Shown in pieces: positions 1 to 8,151 of a stretch of 18,616 nucleotides of DNA. The stretch covers positions 1 through 18,616 of the forward strand of contig NZ_JBGTCA010000349.1 of the NCBI RefSeq assembly GCF_041749095.1, read 5' to 3'. The first letter of the stretch is position 1, and each line of letters opens with the position of its first letter. Under the pieces are notes generated by a model that ran no database searches, had not been told where the DNA came from, and was given only the letters and a program-made list of their open reading frames with translations. Source of the DNA: Aquiflexum sp041749095 (GTDB lineage Bacteria > Bacteroidota > Bacteroidia > Cytophagales > Cyclobacteriaceae). The position numbers and the translations under genes are program-made.

Positions 1-2784
1 TTATTTCACTTCAAATGAATATTCATCCAATTCATCTTGGCTTTTCATGATCACTTTGAACTTTCCCTTTCCAATGCTGCCATACTCCCAATCGGTATTG
101 TGGACACCTGCTGGGAAATTTTGACTCCATGTTTTAATGGTTTCATCTTTATCATTTTTGATTTCAAAAGTGATTTCTCTTTCACTTTTAATATGAAAAA
201 GTATGGTCTGTGTAGGTTTGTTGACCATCCCCTCGGACATCGCAGCTCTCCAAGGGTTGTACCTTATTTCTGATACACTGAGAATTTGTACTTCTTTTGT
301 AGCTTCAAAAACCTTGTAAAGAGGTTTTAGGTCTACGATAAATACACTTCGTCCATGTGTGGCTACAACTAACTCGTTTTCTCTTTTTTGAATGGCCATA
401 TCATAAATAGCCACATTCGGAATGCTTCCCTGCATCAGTTCATAGCTTTTTCCTGCATCTGTAGAAACGTACAGACCTTGGTCTGTTCCCAAAAAAAGAA
501 TTGAGGGATTGGTATGGTCTTCTTTGATAATATTCACAGCTTCCATTGGAAGATTGGAGGCTATTGAGTTCCACGTTTTTCCGTAGTCATTGCTTTTGTA
601 AACAAATGGTGTGAATTCGTCAAAACGGTAGCCGGTCAAGGTTACATACACCAACCCTTCCCGATGCTGTGAAGGTGTCACACTACTGATCCATCTGTTT
701 TGTGGAAGTCCTTTGCTGATGTCAACCCAGTTGTTTCCATGGTCTCTTGTTATCCATAGGTTTCCATCATCAGAACCGGCATACAAGGTTCCAAATTCAA
801 AAGGCGATTCCTCAATCACAGATAAGGTGGCAAAAGGCACATTGCCGCTTTTCTGGTTTTTGGTCAGGTCAAGTGAAATGGTTTCCCAAGTGTCACCCCT
901 ATCCAGACTTCTGTAAACATACTGGGAGCCCATATAAAAGATATCCTGATTATGTTTACTCAATACAGCAGGTGTTCTCCAGTTCCATCTATTTGGAACT
1001 CTTCCGATGTCATGGGAAGGGGTAACGGATTTCCTTTCATCGGTTTTGGTATTGATTCTGAAGTAATTCCCAAATTGAAAACCTGTATAGATGATGTCAT
1101 TGTTTCGGGTATCTACGGCGACTACCATGCCGTCACCACCCATTAGAGACGACCATTGGTCGGAAGGTTTATTGGTAGAACTACCATACCAGACTCCATT
1201 GTCCTGCATTCCACCATATACGTTGTAAGGTGTTTTTTTATCCACCATGACAGAATAAAACTGGCTAATGGTCAATTGGTCATTCAAATGAGTCCACCTT
1301 TCACCACCTCCAAATGAACTGTAAAGTCCGCCGTCGGTGCCCAATAGAATATGTTTGGAATCTTTTGGATTTATCCACATTGATTGATGGTCAGAATGTA
1401 CATTGCCAACCGTGTCGGTTCTGGCAAACGTTTTCCCCCCATCTCTGGAAACCAAAAGAGGAACACCTAAAATATATACCTCATCCTCATTGGATGTTCC
1501 GACCCTGACTTCGCCAAAATAATAACCATAAGTGTTATAGACCCTTTCCAGATTCGTTTCACTGACTTTTTTCCAGCTTTTGCCAGCGTCCTCGGACCTG
1601 TAAACTTCTGCACCGGTAACAGCGCTGTTGAAAAGCGAAGCATTAGCGTCCTGTCCATCTCCATGATATTGTGCAATCTGGATGGGTGTAATTCTCCCTA
1701 AGTTTATGAGTCTTTTGACAGTCTTGGCATCATATTTAGCAGCAAATCTATTGCTTCTGAGGAAGCGGTCCAATTTGTCATCGTCCAGATTTAGAATGTC
1801 GGATGGGGACAATGTTTTGAAATTATCAAACGTCAGGTCACTTTCGGCCTGTCTTTGCGGTTGCCTGGCTTCTCTGCTTTCTGCCTTTTGGTAATCATGA
1901 AGTGCATAGACCACATTGGGACTGCTTAAGCTGAAATCAAACCCGATCCTTCCCACAAACTCATCTTGGGGAAAACCTCCCGAGACTTTCTTCCATGTAT
2001 CGCCACCATCTTCTGATCTCCAAATTCCGGATCCTTTCCCATTTCCGATAAAATCATGGGATTGTCTGTATCTCTCCCAAGATGCTGCCAACAAAACATT
2101 AGGATTGGATGGATCTAATTTGATGTCTATGATTCCTGTGTTGTCATTGATAAAAAGGGTTTTTTTCCAGGTTTTTCCACCATCTGAGGTTTTGTAAAGA
2201 CCCCGTTCTTCATTTTTGGAATAGAGGGCGCCCATCGAACCTACCCACACAACATTGGGATTGGTAGGGTGAATCTGAATCTGTCCGATATGATGTGAAT
2301 GTGGCAATCCCATAAATTTCCAGGTATCCCCTCCATCTTGGGACTTATAAATACCTGAACCGGCATAGGTAGACCGACTTGAATTATTTTCTCCTGTTCC
2401 CACCCAAATGATATTGTTGTCTGAAGGGGCAATGGCCATATCACCGATTCCCAGCGAACCCTGATTGTCAAAAACCGGTGAAAATGACTGACCGTTGTCC
2501 TGGGTCTTCCACACACCGCCTGACGCCGCGGCAATAAAATAAGTTTTAAAGTCATTGGTGACCTCAATATCGACGACCCTACCGCTGGTGTTGGTTGGGC
2601 CGATCAATCTGGCCGGGTAATTTTTATAGGGAGAATTGGCCAGCATTTCCTGATGCTTTTTGACTGCTTCCTGCATCTCTTTGGAAGAACTTGCCTTTAT
2701 CTGTTGGGCATCAGTTTGTGAGATTTGAAGAACAAAAGCCAGTGCTACGAGCCAAAAGCTTATAAAATGTAGATTTTTCTGCAT
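1..2784 (-). CDS. Secreted VPS10/sortilin-like BNR (Asp-box) repeat protein
   Basis: This is a large exported beta-propeller protein of about 927 aa. About ten Asp-box motifs (S/T-x-D-x-G-x-x-W/F) are visible, for example YKSQDGGDTW, YKTSDGGKTW, WRSEDGGDTW, YRSEDAGKSW, LVSRDGGKTF and YKSNDYGKTW, spread along the chain as in VPS10/sortilin-type and sialidase-like propellers. The ATG at 2784 is preferred because it begins a clear signal peptide (MQKNLHFISFWLVALAFVLQ, cleavage probably after TDA); reading on to 2808 needs a TTG start and adds eight non-signal residues. Between the fourth and fifth-listed boxes lies a charged, probably helical segment rich in K, R, D and Q. The last ~90 residues look like a small beta-sandwich, not a typical type IX secretion tail. 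The stop codon is the first three bases of the window. Family members are often annotated as glycosyl hydrolases, but Asp-boxes are structural, so the substrate is unknown. Confidence 0.88.
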   Translation of the reverse strand: MQKNLHFISFWLVALAFVLQISQTDAQQIKASSSKEMQEAVKKHQEMLANSPYKNYPARLIGPTNTSGRVVDIEVTNDFKTYFIAAASGGVWKTQDNGQSFSPVFDNQGSLGIGDMAIAPSDNNIIWVGTGENNSSRSTYAGSGIYKSQDGGDTWKFMGLPHSHHIGQIQIHPTNPNVVWVGSMGALYSKNEERGLYKTSDGGKTWKKTLFINDNTGIIDIKLDPSNPNVLLAASWERYRQSHDFIGNGKGSGIWRSEDGGDTWKKVSGGFPQDEFVGRIGFDFSLSSPNVVYALHDYQKAESREARQPQRQAESDLTFDNFKTLSPSDILNLDDDKLDRFLRSNRFAAKYDAKTVKRLINLGRITPIQIAQYHGDGQDANASLFNSAVTGAEVYRSEDAGKSWKKVSETNLERVYNTYGYYFGEVRVGTSNEDEVYILGVPLLVSRDGGKTFARTDTVGNVHSDHQSMWINPKDSKHILLGTDGGLYSSFGGGERWTHLNDQLTISQFYSVMVDKKTPYNVYGGMQDNGVWYGSSTNKPSDQWSSLMGGDGMVVAVDTRNNDIIYTGFQFGNYFRINTKTDERKSVTPSHDIGRVPNRWNWRTPAVLSKHNQDIFYMGSQYVYRSLDRGDTWETISLDLTKNQKSGNVPFATLSVIEESPFEFGTLYAGSDDGNLWITRDHGNNWVDISKGLPQNRWISSVTPSQHREGLVYVTLTGYRFDEFTPFVYKSNDYGKTWNSIASNLPMEAVNIIKEDHTNPSILFLGTDQGLYVSTDAGKSYELMQGSIPNVAIYDMAIQKRENELVVATHGRSVFIVDLKPLYKVFEATKEVQILSVSEIRYNPWRAAMSEGMVNKPTQTILFHIKSEREITFEIKNDKDETIKTWSQNFPAGVHNTDWEYGSIGKGKFKVIMKSQDELDEYSFEVK

Positions 2785-3141
2785 GTGTTTAGTTGATTGG
2801 TTCAACAATATAAAAAAAGGTGTGTTTACTTTATTAGAAATATGGACAAGCAGAAATCTGAACGGATGACTGGATTTTACTTTACTCTAATATGCGTGTT
2901 GATTTAAATAAGGATTGGTGGGCATAAAACATCACTTCGGGCTTTCAATAAAGATTGATCTTTGTGGTTTGAATTACTACACCACGGCGTACAAGTATCT
3001 ATCAATATAGAACCCGCCTCCCGGAGGGCAGGTATCAATGAATATCTAATTATTTTAAGTAAATAATAAATTTATTAGGCGGCAGATTTCCTTGACACAT
3101 TTTATAATCCACAATAAATGGAATATTTTATCTCCAATTTC
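2785..3141. other. Divergent intergenic region, no gene seen
   Basis: About 360 bases separate the start of the BNR protein (minus) from the divIC promoter (plus). I see no convincing ORF or RNA gene. It holds a short GC-rich imperfect dyad near 3014-3030 (CGCCTCCCGGAGGGCA) that stands out from AT-rich surroundings, and a small palindrome-like AAAGATTGATCTTT near 2950-2963. The promoter of the minus-strand gene must lie here, but no clear TAnnTTTG box was found for it. Confidence 0.5.
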
Positions 3142-3149
3142 TATCTTTG
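3142..3149 (+). promoter_or_regulatory. Candidate -7 box (TATCTTTG) for the divIC cluster
   Basis: TATCTTTG matches the Bacteroidota housekeeping -7 consensus TAnnTTTG exactly and lies 21 bases before the preferred divIC start at 3171. The expected -33 TTG is not exact: TGG occurs about 20 bases upstream. The site would give a very short 5' leader. This placement also argues against the TTG at 3147 as the translation start, because that codon overlaps the box. Confidence 0.55.
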
Positions 3150-3170
3150 TTTATACCAATCATTAATGAA

Positions 3171-3458
3171 ATGGGAAAATACCTGAAGTACACTAAAAAT
3201 TTCTATTTTGTTTTCACTCTCTTTTTTGTCATTTGGATGGTGTTCATTGATTCCAATGACATACTGACCCAATATAAGCTCAAGTCAAAATTAAAGGAGT
3301 TGGATAAGCAGAAGGAGTTTTATCTGGAAAGAAAGGAAAAGATACAAGCAGATAGAGAAGAATTGATGAGCAATAATGAACTCTTGGAAAAGTTTGCCCG
3401 TGAAAGGTATTTAATGAAGCGAAAAACTGAGGATTTGTATGTTGTCATTGAAGACTAA
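3171..3458 (+). CDS. Cell-division protein DivIC/FtsB-like
   Basis: This 95-aa bitopic membrane protein belongs to the septum formation initiator family (DivIC/FtsB), which works in the divisome with FtsL- and FtsQ-type partners. A short cytoplasmic N-terminus is followed by one membrane segment (about residues 8-26, FYFVFTLFFVIWMVFI). A coiled coil rich in K, E, L and Q follows (about residues 35-75). The family's C-terminal block is visible as FARERYLMKRKTEDLYVV. The ATG at 3171 is preferred; a longer reading from the TTG at 3147 would overlap the probable -7 promoter box. The 3' end overlaps the next gene by 20 bases, so the two are probably co-transcribed and translationally coupled. Length is normal for Bacteroidota members. 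Family assignment is confident; divIC versus ftsB naming is a matter of convention. Confidence 0.88.
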   Translation: MGKYLKYTKNFYFVFTLFFVIWMVFIDSNDILTQYKLKSKLKELDKQKEFYLERKEKIQADREELMSNNELLEKFARERYLMKRKTEDLYVVIED

Positions 3459-3993
3459 AATATTATTGCCATTTTGGATATCGATTCTTTTTTTTGTCAT
3501 TGTTCCGGCGGAAGCCCAAAGGTACATAGATGAAGGAAATCGACCTCTTTTTAAAGACAGGTTGTTTTTTGGAGGAAATTTTGCCCTGCAATTTGGTACA
3601 ATTACTTTTATTGATGTTTCGCCTTTGGCGGGTGTGATGATCACCAACCGTTTTTCCTCAGGAGTTGGAATGACTTATCAATATTTTAACGACAGAAGAT
3701 TTATTGGTGGCAACAACAGTATTTATGGAGGGAGAATTTTCTCCAGGTACAATATTTTTCCAAATATCTTCGCCCATGCTGAATATGAAAGTTTAAATCT
3801 GGATGCGTACAATCGTATCACAGAAAGATTTGAACGAATCTGGGTTCCGGGCTTGTTGATTGGAGGAGGTTATTTTATTCCTTTCGGTGATAGGGGAGGT
3901 ACTAACATCACTCTTTTATACAATGTTTTACATGACAACTTTCGTTCTCCATATAATTCGCCTCTGATTATCCGGTTTGGATTTATGCTTTAA
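3439..3993 (+). CDS. Small predicted outer-membrane beta-barrel protein
   Basis: This 184-aa exported protein has a signal peptide (about residues 1-27, LLPFWISILFFVIVPAEAQ, cleavage probably after AEA). The mature part has the alternating aromatic/glycine pattern of a small beta-barrel: LFFGGNFALQFG, FSSGVGMTYQYF, IFAHAEYESLNL, LLIGGGYFIPFG, and a terminal strand ending in FGFML, with the aromatic near the C-terminus that BAM substrates often carry. I do not recognise a specific function. Its ATG lies inside divIC (20-base overlap in another frame), so it is almost certainly expressed with divIC. Its stop is only 10 bases before the serine acetyltransferase ATG. The real start is well supported because the signal peptide begins directly after it. 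Confidence 0.78.
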   Translation: MLSLKTKILLPFWISILFFVIVPAEAQRYIDEGNRPLFKDRLFFGGNFALQFGTITFIDVSPLAGVMITNRFSSGVGMTYQYFNDRRFIGGNNSIYGGRIFSRYNIFPNIFAHAEYESLNLDAYNRITERFERIWVPGLLIGGGYFIPFGDRGGTNITLLYNVLHDNFRSPYNSPLIIRFGFML

Positions 3994-4003
3994 TATAAAA
4001 AAA

Positions 4004-4837
4004 ATGTCCTCCTTCACCCAGAAACTCAGCAAATCCCATAAGGCATGTCCCGAATGTCCTTCACCTAAAGTGATCCATACTTTTTTTGAAAATATTCTGG
4101 GTTTGCTTTTTCCTGATTTTGCACCGGAACTTCTCAAAGAGGAAGATCAGATTGTGGAAAAAATCGAAGAACTCAAACATATGCTTTCAAGAATTCTTAT
4201 CCGGAATAAACACCTTTATTCGGGAGATGGAGTTGAGATTTCAAATACATTTTTTGATGGTCTCGAAGAAATATATGACTTATTGCATCAGGATGTACAG
4301 GCTATTTTTGATGGTGATCCTGCTGCAAAGTCAAAGACTGAAGTCATCAGATGTTATCCCGGCTTCTATGCAGTGGCTGCATACAGGATGGCACATTCTC
4401 TACACGTTCTTGGCGTTAACCTTATACCGAGAATGATCACTGAATTTGCCCATAGTAGAACAGGTGTGGATATACATCCCGGAGCCAAAATCGGCGAGAG
4501 ATTCTGTATCGACCACGCAACGGGCATTGTCATCGGAGAAACTACAATAATCGGAGATTGTGTGAAAATCTATCAGGGGGTTACTTTGGGAGCTTTGAGT
4601 GTGGATAAGGAGGATGCTGATAAAAAACGGCACCCTACCATTGAAGATCATGTGGTCATCTATGCAGGGGCTACTATTCTCGGAGGAGATACTGTAATCG
4701 GACACCATTCCATTATTGGAGGAAATGTATGGATTACCAAAAGTGTTCCTCCTCATAGCAAGATTTATTATCAGGCAAAGATGTACAATCCAAGTTCCAA
4801 TGAAACGGATACCTATATCATAAAAAGTGAAGGATGA
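4004..4837 (+). CDS. epsC: Serine O-acetyltransferase
   Basis: This cytoplasmic enzyme of about 277 aa transfers acetyl from acetyl-CoA to L-serine, giving O-acetylserine, the first step of cysteine synthesis. The N-terminal half is helical. The C-terminal half is a left-handed beta-helix of hexapeptide repeats, with the conserved blocks HSRTGVDIHPGAKIG, FCIDHATGIVIGETTIIGD, VKIYQGVTLGAL, KKRHPTIEDHVVIYAGATIL and IGGNVWITKSVPP. The DH pair in IDHATG and the His in KKRHP match the catalytic positions known in CysE. Length and N-terminal layout fit the EpsC-type subgroup common in Bacteroidota. The ATG at 4004 is preferred over the TTG at 3977, which lies inside the upstream gene. The stop overlaps the start of the cysteine synthase (ATGA), so the two consecutive pathway enzymes are translationally coupled. 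Confidence 0.93.
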   Translation: MSSFTQKLSKSHKACPECPSPKVIHTFFENILGLLFPDFAPELLKEEDQIVEKIEELKHMLSRILIRNKHLYSGDGVEISNTFFDGLEEIYDLLHQDVQAIFDGDPAAKSKTEVIRCYPGFYAVAAYRMAHSLHVLGVNLIPRMITEFAHSRTGVDIHPGAKIGERFCIDHATGIVIGETTIIGDCVKIYQGVTLGALSVDKEDADKKRHPTIEDHVVIYAGATILGGDTVIGHHSIIGGNVWITKSVPPHSKIYYQAKMYNPSSNETDTYIIKSEG

Positions 4838-5712
4838 AACTGGTTGATTTAATAGGTAATACACCTCAGGTGGAACTCAAGCATATCCCTATCAATCCTA
4901 AGGTTAAGATTTTTTGTAAACTGGAAGGACAAAATCCCGGAGGTTCTGTAAAAGACAGGGCGGCTTTTAATATGATCAAAAGCGCCTTGGATAGAGGAGA
5001 TATAAAGCCAGGCGACAAATTAGTAGAGGCTACCAGTGGCAATACAGGAATTGCGCTCGCCATGGTTGCCAACGTACTTGGTCTCAAGATGACTTTGGTG
5101 ATGCCTGACAATTCCACCAAAGAAAGGGTGTTATCCATGGAAGCTTATGGTGCAAAGGTGATATTGACTCCTGCCGAAAAAACCATTGAGTATTCAAGGG
5201 TGCTTGCTGAGGAAATGAGAGATGAACAGGGTTATTTTATGTTGGATCAGTTTGCCAATGAAGACAACTATATGGCCCATTATTATGGTACAGGCCCTGA
5301 AATTTGGCGGGATACAGGTGGCGAAATAACACATTTTGTTTCTGCTATGGGCACCACGGGTACCATTATGGGAGTCTCCAGGTATTTAAAAGAAAGGAAT
5401 AAATCTGTTCAGATTGTCGGGACTCAACCAACTGACGGATCAAATATCCCTGGAATCAGAAGGTGGTCCCCGGAATTTCTGCCAAAAATTTTTGATCCCA
5501 AAAGAGTGGACCAAGTAATGGATGTCAGTCAGGATGAAGCTACCAAAATGACCCGCAGGATGGCTAAAGAAGAAGGGATTCTGGCAGGAATGAGCAGCGG
5601 AGGAGCTTTGTATGCTGCTTTGCAGCTTTCCGAAAAACTTGATTCCGGTCTTATTGTTTGTATTACCTGTGACAGGGGAGACCGGTATTTGAGTTCTGAC
5701 CTTTTTGCATAA
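4834..5712 (+). CDS. cysM: Cysteine synthase, CysM-like (PLP-dependent)
   Basis: This 292-aa fold-type II PLP enzyme makes L-cysteine from O-acetylserine and sulfide (or thiosulfate for CysM-type enzymes). The PLP lysine is K40 in the block NPGGSVKDRAA. The substrate loop is TSGNTG (about residues 67-72). A phosphate-binding loop GTTGTIMG and the SSGG block are also present. The ending CDRGDRYLSSDLF resembles CysM more than CysK, which is why I use that symbol. One oddity is Gln12 in GNTPQV, where Leu (GNTPLV) is usual; it is not a catalytic residue. The start is an ATGA overlap with the serine acetyltransferase. No U-tract terminator on this strand was found, although the hairpin at 5716-5741 could act on both strands. 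Confidence 0.92.
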   Translation: MKLVDLIGNTPQVELKHIPINPKVKIFCKLEGQNPGGSVKDRAAFNMIKSALDRGDIKPGDKLVEATSGNTGIALAMVANVLGLKMTLVMPDNSTKERVLSMEAYGAKVILTPAEKTIEYSRVLAEEMRDEQGYFMLDQFANEDNYMAHYYGTGPEIWRDTGGEITHFVSAMGTTGTIMGVSRYLKERNKSVQIVGTQPTDGSNIPGIRRWSPEFLPKIFDPKRVDQVMDVSQDEATKMTRRMAKEEGILAGMSSGGALYAALQLSEKLDSGLIVCITCDRGDRYLSSDLFA

Positions 5713-5741
5713 AAAATCCCGAAGGATCGCTCCCCCGGGAT
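5711..5741 (-). terminator. Rho-independent terminator of the DUF4397 gene
   Basis: The arms ATCCCG (5716-5721) and CGGGAT (5736-5741) form a stem with a 14-base loop. Read on the minus strand it is followed directly by TTTTTT (complement of 5711-5716), the usual U-tract. It lies 29 bases after the DUF4397 stop and just after the convergent cysM stop. On the plus strand the hairpin is not followed by a T-run, so it serves mainly the minus-strand gene. Confidence 0.7.
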
Positions 5742-5769
5742 AACCACAAAAAACGAGACATTATCTCTA

Positions 5770-6489
5770 TTATTTAATAAAGTTGGTAAGCAGTTGAAGG
5801 CTGAGGTTGTTGTTTCCATTGGCCGGATCTGAGAAACCTCTCACCACCAGGGTATATACCCTATTGCCCCTGATTTCGATATCGTTGACTGTCAATAGCG
5901 TTTCCCCTGATGTTTTTGATTTCAGAGTTACTTTTATAGTGCCTTTTGCTATAGATTCAAAATCAGTGATTTCCAAATACTCATTTTTTTCACCGAAGGG
6001 CAATGAAGTTTCATTGATCAAGACTTCAATTTCTTCTGTGTCCGGAGAAAGATGGGCCAATCTTACCTGGGCATTATCACTGTCAGGCTCCTCCCAGATA
6101 TCTTCAACTTTCACAGCATCAATTTCCGATGCTTTGTTTACCAAAAACATGGAATAGACCTTGTCCTGTTCCAAGGTGAATTCTGTCTCCAAAAGGACAT
6201 TTGCAGCATTGTGAGGTTTGAACCTTAACTTCCTATTACCTATATGAAAAGGACTATAAGGGAAAGTTGCACTGTATTCCAATGGATTGTTGTTGATTCT
6301 TGTTGCTTCAGTATGGATGTCCAGAAGGGGGGCATCAGGTGAAGCATGGTAAATGGATAGAAATGCGGATGGAGGAATGGGCTGTCCTTCATCATTGTCA
6401 AAGCAAGCTGTCATTAATAAAACTGAAGAAAGAGTAAGCATAATGCCAAATGCTTTTCCCCGAATCATGTTAATTTTTTTGGTGTTCAT
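5770..6489 (-). CDS. DUF4397-containing lipoprotein
   Basis: This 239-aa envelope lipoprotein has a lipoprotein signal ending in the lipobox LMTAC, with Cys29 as the probable acylated residue. The following FDNDEG is acidic, which in Bacteroidota can favour export to the cell surface (inference). The mature part begins with the DUF4397 signature SIYHASPDAPLLDIH (about residues 45-59), and a second, weaker copy of the same motif, VRLAHLSPDTEEIEVLI, follows around residues 142-158, suggesting two related beta-sandwich repeats. Function is unknown; DUF4397 proteins are often surface or adhesion-type modules. It is probably a single-gene transcript, as a terminator lies on each side. The ATG at 6489 is used; M8 is a possible later start that keeps the signal peptide. 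Confidence 0.85.
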   Translation of the reverse strand: MNTKKINMIRGKAFGIMLTLSSVLLMTACFDNDEGQPIPPSAFLSIYHASPDAPLLDIHTEATRINNNPLEYSATFPYSPFHIGNRKLRFKPHNAANVLLETEFTLEQDKVYSMFLVNKASEIDAVKVEDIWEEPDSDNAQVRLAHLSPDTEEIEVLINETSLPFGEKNEYLEITDFESIAKGTIKVTLKSKTSGETLLTVNDIEIRGNRVYTLVVRGFSDPANGNNNLSLQLLTNFIK

Positions 6490-6555
6490 AATTATAATTG
6501 GTTTAGTTTATTCAGTTCTCTAGACGCAACTATTTTTAAAAACGCTACAAAATTT

Positions 6556-6587
6556 TAAAAAAAAATCCCCGAAATTTTTCCGGGGAT
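6556..6587 (-). terminator. Rho-independent terminator of the Gfo/Idh/MocA gene
   Basis: ATCCCCG (6565-6571) and CGGGGAT (6581-6587) make a 7-bp perfect stem with a 9-base loop. On the minus strand it is followed by a run of nine T (complement of 6557-6565). It begins seven bases after the stop of the oxidoreductase at 6594, so that gene is separated from the DUF4397 gene downstream. Confidence 0.85.
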
Positions 6588-6593
6588 ATAAAA

Positions 6594-7958
6594 TCATATT
6601 TTGTCAGGTTCAGGATGCTGCCATGGACTTCGATAAGGCCTCCTTAGCTTTTGCGTGGCTTCAGGGTCATCGACCACAATCATTTTTTTAGGATCATAGA
6701 CCAAAGACCTTCCCAATTCCATTGACATATTTGCCAAAATACAAGAGGCAGAAGAGATATGTCCTTCAAGAACATCTGCAACCGGAAGTTCCCCGGATTC
6801 CATTGAATCAAGGAGGTTTTGGAATTGTCCCCTAGTGGCAGATGCGGCATGAAGTTCTATTCTTGCCTCGGTAAGATCCTCCGGGTATTTTTCTTTTTCA
6901 TAAAGGACATCATATTCAATTTTTTCACCTTTGGGATAAGGGAAATATTCAGCCTTCATGGTACTCCCGGCCAAATAACCATACTCTCCAAATATTTTAA
7001 ATGCCCAAGGATATTCAGGGTCAACCGGATTTCCCCATGTCCGATGCTGCCAAACTACATTCAGTTCATCAAACTCATAGATGGCTGTTTGGGTGTCGGC
7101 AATGTTGGCTTTACTTTCTTTCTGTACATAAATCCCACCCGTTGCTGTTATCTTTTTTGGCCAGCCCAAGCCCAATATCCATCGGACTGTATCCAGCATG
7201 TGAACGCACATGTCTCCTGGAATACCATTCCCATATTGCATGAAGGATCTCCATTTGCCATGGAGAATGCCATCGTACTCCCGGTAAGGTGCAGGGCCTG
7301 TCCACATGTCATAATCGATATGTGGTGGAACAGGTTCCGCCGGAGGATTGGCGTTCAAACGCATGTGGTAATAACAGCACACTTCAGCATGGGAAACTTT
7401 ACCTAATTTGCCACTGTCAATAATTTCTTTTTTTGCTTTTATAATGTGTGGGGTACTTCTTCGCTGTACCCCGACCTGAACCATTTTGTTATACTTTCTG
7501 GCTGCCGCAACTATTGCTTCTCCCTCAATCACATCAACAGAAATCGGCTTTTGCAGGTATAAATGCGATCCTGCTTTTAATGCTGCTATCGCCTGTAGAG
7601 CATGCCAATGGTCAGGAGTTCCGATTATGGTAATATCCAGTTTGTGATTTTTAAGCAGTTCCCGATAATCTTTATAAAGTTTCGGGACTTTGCCGGATTT
7701 TTGTCTTGTGGCGACAAGGTCTCCAGCTTCTTTTAGCATCTTACTGTCCACATCGCACAAAGCAACTACATCCACGTTTGCAATCTGAATTAATCTGAAG
7801 AGGTCGCTTTTTCCATACCATCCTGATCCTATGAGTGCAACTTTTAATGGCTCTTCATTGTGAATAAAATCCATACTCATCATGCCCATACTGGCCAAAG
7901 CCAATGCGGCACTGCTGCCTTTTAGAAACTGACGGCGGTTGAAATTTTGGGTCTCCAT
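6594..7958 (-). CDS. Tat-exported Gfo/Idh/MocA family oxidoreductase
   Basis: This 454-aa NAD(P)-dependent dehydrogenase is of the sugar/cyclitol type. The N-terminus carries a twin-arginine signal (NRRQFLKGSSAALALASMG), so the enzyme is probably exported folded with its cofactor. The Rossmann fold follows, with the loop G44-S-G46-W-Y-G49 and the block VDVVALCDVD. The family's EKP motif appears as Q-K-P (LYLQKPIS, residues 136-138); the lysine is kept. The substrate domain includes GDMCVHMLDTVRWILG, whose histidine is probably at the active site. It is divergent from a periplasmic kelch protein with a 193-base shared upstream region, suggesting joint regulation. Substrate is unknown; an oxidised glycoside or sugar is the likely type. 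It differs clearly from the second Gfo/Idh/MocA protein at 15332-16681. Confidence 0.9.
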   Translation of the reverse strand: METQNFNRRQFLKGSSAALALASMGMMSMDFIHNEEPLKVALIGSGWYGKSDLFRLIQIANVDVVALCDVDSKMLKEAGDLVATRQKSGKVPKLYKDYRELLKNHKLDITIIGTPDHWHALQAIAALKAGSHLYLQKPISVDVIEGEAIVAAARKYNKMVQVGVQRRSTPHIIKAKKEIIDSGKLGKVSHAEVCCYYHMRLNANPPAEPVPPHIDYDMWTGPAPYREYDGILHGKWRSFMQYGNGIPGDMCVHMLDTVRWILGLGWPKKITATGGIYVQKESKANIADTQTAIYEFDELNVVWQHRTWGNPVDPEYPWAFKIFGEYGYLAGSTMKAEYFPYPKGEKIEYDVLYEKEKYPEDLTEARIELHAASATRGQFQNLLDSMESGELPVADVLEGHISSASCILANMSMELGRSLVYDPKKMIVVDDPEATQKLRRPYRSPWQHPEPDKI

Positions 7959-7994
7959 AGAAAGGGAAAGGTTAGATTTGCTGAAATTAATCCC

Positions 7995-8025
7995 TCAATT
8001 TACAAAAAGGTCAAACCTGAACAAA
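7995..8025 (-). promoter_or_regulatory. Weak candidate promoter for the oxidoreductase
   Basis: On the minus strand, TTTG (complement of 8022-8025) is followed after 19 bases by TAAATTGA (complement of 7995-8002). The spacing fits Bacteroidota promoters, but the -7 element misses the TAnnTTTG consensus at two positions. It lies 37 bases before the ATG at 7958. Confidence 0.3.
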
Positions 8026-8151
8026 TTTCATTTGACCAGTGGTATGATTTATGATCATGTTTACTTATAAACCAATGAATAGTCTGATTAAAGGGTATTG
8101 CATCAAAAAATAAATAAATTGTTACCTGATCCTACATCAAACTTCAATCTC

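Noticed and set aside
2785..2808. Upstream TTG start for the BNR protein giving eight more residues
   Set aside because: The ATG at 2784 is followed at once by a good signal peptide; the extension MLNQSTKH would place polar residues before it.
3092..3109. TTGACA followed by TATAAT-like bases resembling a sigma-70 promoter (CTTGACACATTTTATAAT)
   Set aside because: The spacing between the two elements is only about six bases, and Bacteroidota use TTG/TAnnTTTG promoters; a proper TATCTTTG box lies closer to divIC.
4400..4864. Minus-strand open frame (154 codons) opposite the serine acetyltransferase
   Set aside because: It is antisense to conserved hexapeptide repeats, has no domain or signal, and overlaps two strong genes.
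6819..7406. Long plus-strand open frame (195 codons) opposite the Gfo/Idh/MocA gene
   Set aside because: It is a shadow frame: no recognisable motif, atypical composition, and it lies wholly within a well-supported gene on the other strand.
8098..8151. TTG start adding 18 residues to the kelch protein
   Set aside because: The ATG at 8152 begins the signal peptide directly; the extension has no signal character.
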